From Hymenobacter gelipurpurascens (lineage in GTDB: Bacteria > Bacteroidota > Bacteroidia > Cytophagales > Hymenobacteraceae), in NCBI RefSeq assembly GCF_900187375.1, contig NZ_FYEW01000002.1:806001-870000 (forward strand): a stretch of 64,000 nucleotides of DNA, given 5' to 3'. The position numbers were made by a program, and so were the translations under genes. How positions within the stretch are numbered: the stretch's first letter is position 1; each line of letters starts with the position of its first letter. Positions 33,653-41,286 of this stretch are shown piece by piece. The notes under the pieces were generated by a model. The model was given only the letters and a program-made list of their open reading frames with translations, was not told where the DNA came from and did no database searches.

Positions 33653-36157
33653 TTACTTCTGCAGCAACACTTTGCGCGTCACCGACTCAGAGCCGGAAGT
33701 CAGGCTTACCTGGTATAGACCAGCCGAGAAGCTGCTCATGTTCAGGGGCACCGCTACTTCGCGCTGGCCGTCTCGCACTGTCTTGCGCAGTACTTCCTGG
33801 CCTAGCATGTTGCGCACCACTACCTGCATGTCCTTCACGGGCTTCAGGAAGCTGGCCGCCACCGTGAACTGCCCTGTGCTGGGGTTCGGATATACGCTCA
33901 GGCCCGAGGCTTTCAGGTCTTCGGCTACACCCGTCACCACGCTCTGGATGGCCAGATTATCAATGGCCCAGCCCCAGCCGTGCGAGAGCTGATCGGAGAA
34001 CAGACGGAAGCGCAGGCGCACCACGTCGCCAGCCGCGAAGGTGGGCTGCAGGTTGAGGGTGCGGGGAGCATACAGGTCGGGAGTGCCCACGGCCGTAGAG
34101 TTGCCGCCGCCATCCACGGCGCTGTTCCAGCGGGCCAGCCAGGCGGCATTTTCGCGGCTGCTGTAGCCGGGAGTCAGAGCCACCCAATTTTCGCCATCCT
34201 TGCTGCCTTCCACCACTACGTAGTCGTAGAAGCCATCTTCACCGAATAAGCTGCCGGCGTCGTTGGGCTCGGTTAGCACAATTTCATCAAACTTCACTTG
34301 GGCTTTGGCCGCATCGGCATTTACAATGATGGGCACCAACAGCTGATAAATGATATTGCTCTGGAAGTTGGAACCCGTGCCATCCCGGTACGGGTGGTCG
34401 GAGTTGATGGCGGGGCTGGTGAAGCCCGGCTCCTGCCGAATAGAGAATCCGTCGCCCACGAAATCAAGTGGCGCTTCGCTGTTCAGGGGGCTAGCAAACG
34501 AAGCCTGAGGTGCTTTGAAGGCCACCACCCGCACGGCGTAGAACCCGGAAACCGGGTTTACGGTCCGGTTCGGGGTAGTGGAAGCTATATCGGTGGCGAC
34601 GATGCGGTAGTTGATGATATCGCCGGACACGAGTGGGCCACCCGCTGTGCTCAATGTAGCTACGTAGATAGAGTCGTTGAACTTGGACAGGGGCAGGCTC
34701 GGACGGGCAGTACCGTTCACGTTGTACTCCAGCACCACGCTGCTGATGCCCAGGTTGTCTTTAGCCTTCACGACCAGGGTATAAGGCAGCTTTTCTACGA
34801 ACACGAAAGACGGAGACGTAAGCTGCACCAACGGCGCCTTCACATCGGGGCCTACGAAGAACTCGTAACGGTTAATTACGCCGCGGCGCGTTACGGCAGG
34901 CGCAGCGTAGGCGCGGCCTGTTTCTACATCGGAAGCGGTGAGGTAGTAGCGGACGGTTTTGCCCAGGCCGGGGTTCGGAATAGTGGCTCGGTACTGGCCC
35001 GCCCCAACGCTAGCCATTGCCAATGTCACTTCCGTGCCGCCATCAATAGAGTACACCAGTTTCACGGAACCCGGTGTGATGGTGCCGTCGCTCTGTACGG
35101 TGGCATTTACCACAAAATCCTGAGCGGTTTCCGTGTCCTTGAAGGGAGTGTGCCGAATGGCGGTATTAAACCAGCCCATTTCGTTGAAGATAGCCAGCGT
35201 CAGCGGTCCTGGATCATGGATAGCTTCGGCAGCGCCTACCTGCGGCGACATGAGTGAGTTGGGGTTGCCGGCGGGGTAAGTAGCCTCATCGAGGTGCGAG
35301 ATGCTGGAGCCGCTAGAGTAGGTAGCGGGGGCATAAAGGCGAGGGCGTTTCTCAACAGTAGCCGTGGTGTTGGCTGCCTGCGCCAGCGGGCTGTTGAAGT
35401 ACAGCGCATTGCTAACGAGTTGCGCTCCTAGGCCAGTAGAGGGGTTCGTGAACAGGCGCACATCCGAAATTTTCTGGCCGGCCGCGTTCTCGATGTAGGT
35501 GGTAAAGTTGATGGGCGTAGTGCCGTAAGCACCCTCTTTGGTGGTAGCAGAGTAGTTGGTGCCCGCAATGAAGCCCAGGCCGTGGCCTAGCTCGTGCAAC
35601 ACTACCGTTACCAGGTCATACTTACCGGCGGGCGTATTGCCATCGAGGCCGTAGTACCAGTTGAAGGTGCTGCTGAAGTTGGCGTTGATATCGGCGGAAG
35701 CAGCGCTGTTCAGGTCGCGGCCAGCTATTTTCTCGGCCAGAGCTACGGGGTAGCTCACGTCGCTTTTGGTAGCGCCATCTATGCGGCTGTAATAGGCCGA
35801 AGCTCCGGCCGAACCCAGCACCCCCGCAGCGAGCGGCGTCCAGTTGGCTTTTACATGAATAGTTACCGGCGAGTGCAGCAACGACTGCCAGATATCCACC
35901 GCATGCTGGAAAGCAGCCTGCGCCTCCGGCGTGAAGCCCGAGTATTCCACCTCAATCTTCGAGCCCAGCGCCAACCGACGCTCCCCTGCCATAGTTGCCT
36001 TGAATACAGCAGGTGGGCCCTTCTGCGTAAACATGTTTTCTGGGCGAGCGGGGCAAATGGTTTCCGGAACCGGCCGGGGGTCTAATACAAACGTCTGCGC
36101 TTGCAAAGGCAGTGCGCCCCCCCAAGCTAACAAGACCAGAGATAGTAGTTTTTTCAT
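33653..36157 (-). CDS. Secreted zinc metalloprotease with type IX sorting domain
   Basis: The 834-residue protein has a signal peptide (about 1-20, ending LQAQ). The catalytic motif HELGHGLGF is at residues 188-196, so His188, Glu189 and His192 form the HExxH centre. The metzincin third His ten residues after the first is Ala here, so the third metal ligand must lie elsewhere. The middle (about 345-560) reads as two or three beta-sandwich domains, followed by a jelly-roll-like region with DGENWVALTPGYSSRENAAW. The last 80 residues are a type A sorting domain (LSVYPNPSTGQFTV, GQEVLRKTV, SAGLYQVSL, KVLLQK). It should be secreted through SprA as a surface or extracellular protease. Confidence 0.9.
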   Translation of the reverse strand: MKKLLSLVLLAWGGALPLQAQTFVLDPRPVPETICPARPENMFTQKGPPAVFKATMAGERRLALGSKIEVEYSGFTPEAQAAFQHAVDIWQSLLHSPVTIHVKANWTPLAAGVLGSAGASAYYSRIDGATKSDVSYPVALAEKIAGRDLNSAASADINANFSSTFNWYYGLDGNTPAGKYDLVTVVLHELGHGLGFIAGTNYSATTKEGAYGTTPINFTTYIENAAGQKISDVRLFTNPSTGLGAQLVSNALYFNSPLAQAANTTATVEKRPRLYAPATYSSGSSISHLDEATYPAGNPNSLMSPQVGAAEAIHDPGPLTLAIFNEMGWFNTAIRHTPFKDTETAQDFVVNATVQSDGTITPGSVKLVYSIDGGTEVTLAMASVGAGQYRATIPNPGLGKTVRYYLTASDVETGRAYAAPAVTRRGVINRYEFFVGPDVKAPLVQLTSPSFVFVEKLPYTLVVKAKDNLGISSVVLEYNVNGTARPSLPLSKFNDSIYVATLSTAGGPLVSGDIINYRIVATDIASTTPNRTVNPVSGFYAVRVVAFKAPQASFASPLNSEAPLDFVGDGFSIRQEPGFTSPAINSDHPYRDGTGSNFQSNIIYQLLVPIIVNADAAKAQVKFDEIVLTEPNDAGSLFGEDGFYDYVVVEGSKDGENWVALTPGYSSRENAAWLARWNSAVDGGGNSTAVGTPDLYAPRTLNLQPTFAAGDVVRLRFRLFSDQLSHGWGWAIDNLAIQSVVTGVAEDLKASGLSVYPNPSTGQFTVAASFLKPVKDMQVVVRNMLGQEVLRKTVRDGQREVAVPLNMSSFSAGLYQVSLTSGSESVTRKVLLQK

Positions 36158-36737
36158 CGATAGATGGAAGGTGAAGGTAGTTGTGCTTATAAAGCTAAGT
36201 CTTTCAGCCCTAATATTCTCCCTCGTTTAAGGTAGTGGCACCGGCTTCCGTTCGGTGCTCGTCTGTAGCCTGACAGTATTTTTTGCTCCATAATTCAATT
36301 TTCAGCAACATAATTCAGCCCGGTTTTCGGTCCATTTCTCTTCGCATAAGCCATCGGGCTATGCCCGCTCACAGGCCCCTGCTGCATCAGCAAGTGGCCT
36401 AGCGCTTTTTTAGGCAATTATCTGCTGTAGAGAATCATTCTATTCTGCACTTCGCCAAACGCGCCAGACCACGCACGTATATAATTCAGACCAAGCACAT
36501 TTATCTTTCCGTAGTCCCATTATCCTGGTCAAATCAAGTTTGACAATTTTCTAGCTCAACCGTTATAATCTTGCAGGATTAGCAACACAACCGGCCTATT
36601 TCGAGCAAATACCCAGTAGGCCACTTCACGCCGGCTCGTGCTATCCGGCTTAGTTTGGCCGTAGCTACCACAGCATTTTCTGGAGTGTTTGCGCCAGGCA
36701 AGAACAGTCCAGGGGCGCGGGTCTTATCTTCGGGCTG
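36158..36737. other. Divergent intergenic region, 580 nt
   Basis: It contains one GTGGCCTAGCGC motif near 36395 and a box TAATCTTG (36566-36573) one base off TAnnTTTG. No gene, tRNA-like structure or strong hairpin is recognised. It probably carries the promoters of the metalloprotease gene and the J-domain pair. Confidence 0.5.
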
Positions 36738-37166
36738 ATGTCTGAGCTTTTCCCTGATTCCGGAGCTACCGATGCGGCGCTCCTGGCCCTGCGCCCCACT
36801 ATTGCCGCCACGCTGCCGGCCGGCCCCACCGAGAGCGTGGCCGATTTCCTGCACCGGACGCTGCGCCCCGTGCTCAAGCTACAGAACCAGCGGCTCCTGG
36901 CCACGGTGGCCGATTTTTTGCACGACCACCACGTGCCCTTCCGGGCGGCTTCCGAAACGGAGCAGCAACACCTGCTGGCCGAGCTGCTTGGCCGTAATAC
37001 CAAGCTCCGCTACACGCTGGTAGGCCTGGTATCGGCCATGTTTACTTCAGAAGAAATGGCTTTCTATCGCTTGCACCGCTCGGAGCTCAACCGCCGCCTG
37101 CTGGAGCTGGCCGTACGCCGGGCTCAAGACCAAACAGCCCTAGTTGCGGCCTTACTGCCTGTGTAA
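36738..37166 (+). CDS. Unknown helical protein encoded with a J-domain protein
   Basis: The product has 142 residues from ATG 36738. I do not recognise the family. The sequence is almost entirely amphipathic alpha helix with no signal peptide or membrane segment; conspicuous stretches are SVADFLHRTLRPVLKLQNQRLL and RLHRSELNRRLLELAVRRAQDQ. The stop overlaps the ATG of the J-domain gene by one base (TAATG), so the two are translationally coupled and may act together, for example as client or cofactor of an Hsp70 system. That is inference from context. Confidence 0.75.
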   Translation: MSELFPDSGATDAALLALRPTIAATLPAGPTESVADFLHRTLRPVLKLQNQRLLATVADFLHDHHVPFRAASETEQQHLLAELLGRNTKLRYTLVGLVSAMFTSEEMAFYRLHRSELNRRLLELAVRRAQDQTALVAALLPV

Positions 37167-37945
37167 TGCCCACCTTGTATGAGCTGCTGGGGGTTCCGGA
37201 GCAGGCCACGCCCAATGAGCTGCGGCGGGCTTACCGCCAGATTATGCTGCTCACTCACCCCGACCGCACGCCCGATCCGGCTGCTCACCAGCGGTACCTG
37301 CTCGTAAATGAGGCCTACGAAATCCTGAGCCAGCCGGCCCGCCGACAGGCCTACGACGCGCTGCTTGCGCGGCAACGGCAGCCCCCGCCCGTGTCCCGGC
37401 CCACTGCTCCGTCGGTGCCCCCTTATGCGCGCCGTAGGCCACCCGTGGTAGTACAGCAACGCAGGTCGCGGCCATCCACGGAAGTAGACTTGCGCCCCTA
37501 CAACCGCCCAGCCATGCTCTGGTGCCGGGTACTACTAGGCCTGCCCTTGCTGTTGCTGCTGGATTTCTTCGTGCTGCAGCACACCGTGCAAACGCAGCTG
37601 GTAAAGCTTGACCTACAACGCACGCGAAGCGGTGAGGCAGTGAATTATGTGGTTACCCGCCACGGCTCGTTCTCCACTTCTCAGGATTTTCCGGACTCCT
37701 TTCCGCCCTTGCAACTCCAGACCTCGCGGCTTTTCCATTTTGTGCGGGAAGTGCGCGTACCCGATGGCTCCCGTGTGCCTATTGGGTTTGAGTACGGCAC
37801 CATCATGAGCTTCGCGGGGCTCTTATTGCTGCTGACCGGAGCCGCACAGGTGCGCGGAGTTGGTCCAGCCATGCGCGTAAACCTGGCCATCGTAGCCACT
37901 GTGCTTGGGGTAATTGTGGCGCTGCTGGCCGTGTTTTCTACCTAG
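37166..37945 (+). CDS. Membrane-anchored J-domain (DnaJ-type) protein
   Basis: The 259-residue protein has an N-terminal J domain (1-65): TLYELLGVPEQATPNELRRAYR, the HPD motif in LLTHPDRTPDP, and NEAYEILSQPARRQAYDALL. J domains stimulate the ATPase of Hsp70/DnaK. A Pro/Arg-rich linker follows (about 70-110), then membrane helices at about 118-135, 213-228 and 237-256. No Gly/Phe, zinc-finger or client-binding domain of canonical DnaJ is present. It would recruit DnaK to the membrane. It overlaps the upstream gene by 1 nt. The TAG stop is inside CCTAGGCCTAGG, and a bidirectional terminator follows. Confidence 0.88.
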   Translation: MPTLYELLGVPEQATPNELRRAYRQIMLLTHPDRTPDPAAHQRYLLVNEAYEILSQPARRQAYDALLARQRQPPPVSRPTAPSVPPYARRRPPVVVQQRRSRPSTEVDLRPYNRPAMLWCRVLLGLPLLLLLDFFVLQHTVQTQLVKLDLQRTRSGEAVNYVVTRHGSFSTSQDFPDSFPPLQLQTSRLFHFVREVRVPDGSRVPIGFEYGTIMSFAGLLLLLTGAAQVRGVGPAMRVNLAIVATVLGVIVALLAVFST

Positions 37946-37975
37946 GCCTAGGACACTTTCCCGAAACATCAAGCA

Positions 37976-38016
37976 CAAAAAAGAGCCCGCTACGTGTGTA
38001 ACGGGCTCTTTTTTTT
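37976..38016. terminator. Bidirectional terminator between J-domain and TerC genes
   Basis: The stem GAGCCCG / CGGGCTC with further inner pairing is flanked by an A run (left) and a run of eight T (right). Confidence 0.88.
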
Positions 38017-38038
38017 GTGCGCTAGGCCAGTCTGGCGC

Positions 38039-38809
38039 TTAGTCGTACTTCGATTCGTGGAGGTGTACGGGCGTGGCTTTCTTACGCAGGCGCATGTTCA
38101 GGACTTCCACTATCAGGGAGAAGAACATGGCGAAGTAGATGTAGCCTTTCTCGATTTCCTTGTGGAAGGCTTCCATCACGAGCATCACCCCAATCATAAT
38201 CAGGAACGACAAGGCCAGCATTTTGATGGTGGGGTTGCGGTTCACGAAATCGGCTACGACGCCCGAGAAAGCCATCATCACGGCCATGGAGAGAATCACG
38301 GCCAGGATCATGATCAGCACGTTATCCACCAGGCCTACGGCCGTCAGAATAGAGTCGAAGCTGAACACAATATCAATGACGATGATCTGGAGGATAATGC
38401 TGCCGAAGGTAGCCTTGCCGCCTTCGGCGTTGCTTTCATCTTCCTCGCCCTGCAGCTTGGTATGAATCTCGGTGGTGCTCTTTCCAATCAGGAACAGGCC
38501 ACCCGCCAGCAGAATGAGGTCGCGGCCAGTCACACCGAACGGCGCGTCCATCCAGGGCAGATTCACATCAAACAGAGAAGCTTTGAGACCAATAATCCAG
38601 GAAATACTCATCAGCAGCCCAATGCGGCACAGTAGCGCCAGCAGCAGCCCGATGCTGCGGCCACGCTTCTGCTGCTCGCGCGGCAGCCGGTTCACCACAA
38701 TGGAGATAAAGATGATGTTATCAATGCCCAACACAATTTCCATGAACGTCAGCGTCAGGAGGCTGACCCAGGTCTGGGGATTGGAAAAAACCGAAAAATC
38801 GAAGTTCAT
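38039..38809 (-). CDS. TerC family integral membrane protein
   Basis: The 256-residue product starts at ATG 38809 (MNFDFSVFSN); the 84-nt upstream extension has a repetitive, non-coding look. It has seven to nine membrane helices with the TerC signature: TFMEIVLGIDNIIFISIV near the start and the symmetric IIVIDIVFSFDSILTAVGL, each with the buried Asp residues thought to bind a metal ion. TerC members act in manganese or tellurite tolerance and metal export. A charged cytoplasmic loop (about 130-150) is rich in Glu and Asp. The promoter must lie in or near the GGTGA-rich repeat upstream. Confidence 0.92.
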   Translation of the reverse strand: MNFDFSVFSNPQTWVSLLTLTFMEIVLGIDNIIFISIVVNRLPREQQKRGRSIGLLLALLCRIGLLMSISWIIGLKASLFDVNLPWMDAPFGVTGRDLILLAGGLFLIGKSTTEIHTKLQGEEDESNAEGGKATFGSIILQIIVIDIVFSFDSILTAVGLVDNVLIMILAVILSMAVMMAFSGVVADFVNRNPTIKMLALSFLIMIGVMLVMEAFHKEIEKGYIYFAMFFSLIVEVLNMRLRKKATPVHLHESKYD

Positions 38810-38814
38810 GAAAG

Positions 38815-38936
38815 AGGTAATGAAGTGACGAAGTGATAGGGTGACGGGGTGAGCAGGTACTAGAGGTGATGAGGGAGAGAGCTGAAGCCGCAAGTTTGCC
38901 TCATTTCACCTCATCACCTGGTTACTTCATCACCTG
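38815..38936. repeat. GGTGA-type short repeats with opposite-strand partner
   Basis: The left part (38815-38876) has iterations of the type GAAGTGA, GGGTGA and GGTGATGAGG. The right part (38898-38936) has the complementary CCTCATTTCACC, CATCACC and TTCATCACC. The two halves form an imperfect inverted repeat. It lies between terC and yajQ, both on the minus strand. Confidence 0.6.
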
Positions 38937-39434
38937 CTACGACTTCATATTCACGAATTGCAGGGGCTGGCCGATATCGGCGGAACGCTGGCGAAGCAGG
39001 GCAATAACGGCCTGCAGGTCGTCGATTTTCTTGGCCGTCACGCGCACCTGGTCGTCCTGCATCTGGGCTTCCACCTTCAGCTTGGCGTCTTTGATGGCTT
39101 TCACGATTTTGCGGCCGGCGTCCTTATCCACGCCGGCGCGCACCTTAATGGTTTTCTTGACCAGGTTGCCGCTGGGCTGCTCCTCGGCCGTAAAATCGAG
39201 GGCCGTACCATCAATTCCCTGCTTTACTATCCGCGTCAGCAGTATATCCTCCAGGGCCTTCACGCGCATGGAGTTTTCGGAGCTGAGCAGAATGGTATTG
39301 TCTTTTTTGTTCAGCTCGATGCCGCCCTTGGTGTCGCGCAGGTCGTAACGGGTCTGCAGTTCTTTTTTAGCCGTGTTTACCGCGTTTTCCAGGGTTTGCG
39401 GATCAACTTTGCTGACAATATCGAAGGAAGCCAT
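38937..39434 (-). CDS. yajQ: YajQ family nucleotide-binding protein
   Basis: The 165-residue product starts at ATG 39434 (MASFDIVSKVDPQTLENAVN), the family's standard start; a longer frame to 39545 is not. It shows the YajQ pattern: ELQTRYDLRDTKGGIELNKK, LEDILLTRIVKQGIDGTALD, and the end VRVTAKKIDDLQAVIALLRQ. Some YajQ proteins bind cyclic di-GMP and act as regulators; others are of unknown role. The protein has two similar ferredoxin-like halves. It is preceded by its own upstream region after a GNAT gene in the other orientation. Confidence 0.93.
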   Translation of the reverse strand: MASFDIVSKVDPQTLENAVNTAKKELQTRYDLRDTKGGIELNKKDNTILLSSENSMRVKALEDILLTRIVKQGIDGTALDFTAEEQPSGNLVKKTIKVRAGVDKDAGRKIVKAIKDAKLKVEAQMQDDQVRVTAKKIDDLQAVIALLRQRSADIGQPLQFVNMKS

Positions 39435-39638
39435 AACGAAAAAGTGAGGAAGGGTTCGGGAGACTGTACGCCAAACGGCTAGGCCAGTTTGGGCAGAAAG
39501 CCAAAGGTAGAAAGTTAGGATTGATTGGCCGAGCCAATACCACAAGCCAAAAGGGCCGTGTAGTGGCCTAGAGAAGCGGCACCAGCTGATTCCGGCCGAA
39601 GCCTTCTATATTGCCCGTGTACTTTTTCTGCCAGCGCT

Positions 39639-40076
39639 ATGCCCGTTGCCGCTCCTAGCACGCCCCCCGAGTGGGCTGCCTACTACCACCTGCGCTACAC
39701 CGTGCTCCGCCAACCCTGGGGCCAGCCCGAAGGCACGGAGCGCGCCGATGATGATGAGGCCCCTACCACCACGCACGCCTTCCTACTCGACCCCGATGGG
39801 CAGGCCCTGGGCGTAGGCCGGCTCCACCCAAGTGGCCCAGGCCAGGGGCAGGTGCGCTTCATGGCCGTGAGCCCCAACGCGCAGGGCCAGGGCATTGGCC
39901 GGCAGGTGCTGGAGTATCTGGAAGCCGCTGCCCGCCAGCAACAGCTCTCGGAAATAGTGCTGCACGCCCGCGAGCAGGCGGTGCCCTTTTATGAGCGCCT
40001 CGGCTACGCGGTAGTGGCGCCCTCGCACACGCTGTTTGGGTCGGTGCCGCACTTTCTCATGTCGAAGGCACTGTAG
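39639..40076 (+). CDS. GNAT-family N-acetyltransferase
   Basis: The 145-residue protein has the GNAT core: strand and acetyl-CoA loop QVRFMAVSPNAQGQGIGRQVLEYLE (with the Q/R-x-x-G-x-G/A type loop QGQGIG), then EIVLHAREQAVPFYERLGYAV. It transfers acetyl from acetyl-CoA to an amine; the substrate cannot be predicted. The N-terminus (YYHLRYTVLRQPWGQP) resembles ElaA/YitI-like members. The stop codon TAG forms the left end of a 21-bp palindrome shared with the convergent neighbour. Confidence 0.88.
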   Translation: MPVAAPSTPPEWAAYYHLRYTVLRQPWGQPEGTERADDDEAPTTTHAFLLDPDGQALGVGRLHPSGPGQGQVRFMAVSPNAQGQGIGRQVLEYLEAAARQQQLSEIVLHAREQAVPFYERLGYAVVAPSHTLFGSVPHFLMSKAL

Positions 40077-40094
40077 GCCAGGTAGCCTGGCCTA
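40074..40094. repeat. 21-bp palindrome holding both stop codons of convergent genes
   Basis: Arms TAGGCCAGG (40074-40082) and CCTGGCCTA (40086-40094) are perfect inverted repeats around TAG. The first TAG is the stop of the GNAT gene; the complement of the last CTA is the stop of the Mpo1-like gene. The stem could act as a shared terminator, but no T runs are present. Confidence 0.8.
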
Positions 40095-40415
40095 GAACTT
40101 TTCGCGGCCGCGCCACAGGTCGAAGTACAGGCGAAAGTCGCCGAGCAGGGAAAGCCACGGGTGCTGGAACGTAGCCGGGCGGTTGTGCTCCACAAAAAAG
40201 TGGCCTACCCAAGCAAACCCATAGGCGGCCACCACCCCGGCCAACAGCCACCACGGCTGCCCCCTGCCAATGGACAGGCCTACACAGACCAGAAATAAGG
40301 TAGTCCCGATGAAGTGCAGCACGCGCGTACCGCGCTTGCTGTGCTCGCGCAGGTAGCGCGGATAAAACGCTGCGAACGTAGGTGAACTGGCCGAGGAGTT
40401 GGGAGGAGCAGGCAT
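40092..40415 (-). CDS. Mpo1-like (DUF962) membrane protein
   Basis: The 107-residue protein matches the DUF962/Mpo1 family: FYPRYLREHSKRGTRVLHFIGT near the N-terminus, two membrane segments (about 32-49 and 54-72), and the conserved VGHFFVEHNRPATFQHPWLSLLGDF. Yeast Mpo1 is an iron-dependent dioxygenase that shortens 2-hydroxy fatty acids; the bacterial role is unproven. The His residues at HFIGT, GHFFVEH and FQHP are the likely metal ligands. Its TAG stop lies in the palindrome shared with the GNAT gene. Confidence 0.88.
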   Translation of the reverse strand: MPAPPNSSASSPTFAAFYPRYLREHSKRGTRVLHFIGTTLFLVCVGLSIGRGQPWWLLAGVVAAYGFAWVGHFFVEHNRPATFQHPWLSLLGDFRLYFDLWRGREKF

Positions 40416-40485
40416 GGGCAGGAGGTTTCTCTAAAGTAACCTAACTTTTGCCCAATCATTCTCCCCTCCTTCTCCTTTTCTCAGC

Positions 40486-40959
40486 ATGGAGCAACTCCCC
40501 GATGTGGCTGCCCTCGTGGCCATTTATAACCAGATAAACGCCTACGGCCGCACCAATGGCATGGAACTGCTGCTGAAGCACCCCGGCGAAGTGCAGTACA
40601 CCATGACGGTGGGCCCCGAGCACCTTTCCTCCCCTGGCACCTGCCACGGCGGCGTGCTGGCCGGCCTCATGGATTCGGCGCTGGGCGCGGCGGCGCTTTC
40701 CCTGGCCTTCACGGTGGGCGAGCTGGTCTCGACCGTCGAGTTCAAGATCAACTACCTGCACCCCGTGCATCTGCACGACCACCTGGTGGCGCATGGCCTA
40801 GTGGAGCACAGCGGCAAAACCCTGGTGGTTAGCAGTGCCACCATCACCTGCCCCACCCGCGACAATCTGGTAGTAGCCCGCGGCCTGGGCACTTTCAACC
40901 GCTACCCCGCCACCAAGCGCGACTTCCACGACCTCCTGTTTCCGAGCGAGGAAGGGTGA
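40486..40959 (+). CDS. PaaI-type hotdog thioesterase
   Basis: The 157-residue protein has the hotdog-fold signature GTCHGGVLAGLMDSALGAAALS, in which His-Gly-Gly and the nearby Asp belong to the active site of PaaI/YbgC-like thioesterases, followed by LVSTVEFKINYLHPV and SSATITCPTRDNLVVARGLGTFN. Such enzymes hydrolyse acyl-CoA thioesters, in PaaI's case phenylacetyl-CoA derivatives. No phenylacetate pathway genes are nearby, so the substrate is open. It is transcribed alone, divergent from the Mpo1-like gene. Confidence 0.88.
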   Translation: MEQLPDVAALVAIYNQINAYGRTNGMELLLKHPGEVQYTMTVGPEHLSSPGTCHGGVLAGLMDSALGAAALSLAFTVGELVSTVEFKINYLHPVHLHDHLVAHGLVEHSGKTLVVSSATITCPTRDNLVVARGLGTFNRYPATKRDFHDLLFPSEEG

Positions 40960-40993
40960 TTTAGTGAAGTTGACGTTCGAGTGGCCTAGCCCG

Positions 40994-41156
40994 TGTCATT
41001 GCGAGCAGAGCGAAGCAATCTTTCCTTGTCGCAAGTAGAGTATCTGACGAAGTTGAAAGCCCTTACTTCCAGCCAAGAGGAAATGACTTTTCGGTAGGCC
41101 AGCAGTTTGCTCGACTGGAAGGAAGGATTGCTTCGTCGTGCCTCCTTGCAATGACA
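40994..41156. repeat. REP-like palindromic element 2
   Basis: The left arm (from 40994: TGTCATTGCGAGCAGAGCGA and on to CAATCTTTCC) and right arm (41119-41156: GGAAGGATTGCTTCGTCGTG and on to GCAATGACA) are imperfect inverted copies. A motif GTGGCCTAGC abuts the left end (40981-40990) and AGGCCTAGGCCACT abuts the right end. The whole gap 40960-41286 has no gene. Confidence 0.75.
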
Positions 41157-41196
41157 GGCCTAGGCCACTCCATCCCTCAACCTCACCTCACACAAC

Positions 41197-41244
41197 AAAA
41201 AACGCCGGGCCACCCGTGTTGCAAGCGGGAGCCCGGCGGTTTTT
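41197..41244. terminator. Terminator of the NYN-cold-shock gene
   Basis: The stem GCCGGGC / GCCCGGC has a loop that can pair further (CCCG...CGGG). It is flanked by an A run left and TTTTT right, so it is active for the minus-strand gene ending at 41287. Confidence 0.8.
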
Positions 41245-41286
41245 CAGGTTGCCGAACCTGGGTACTAGGAGCGTATTACTAAGATA

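Noticed and set aside
34298..35257. 319-codon plus-strand frame inside the metalloprotease gene
   Set aside because: Antisense to the protease; long reading frames are expected at this GC content.
38810..38893. N-terminal extension of the TerC frame
   Set aside because: The extension is encoded by the GGTGA repeat region, and family members begin at the Met used here.
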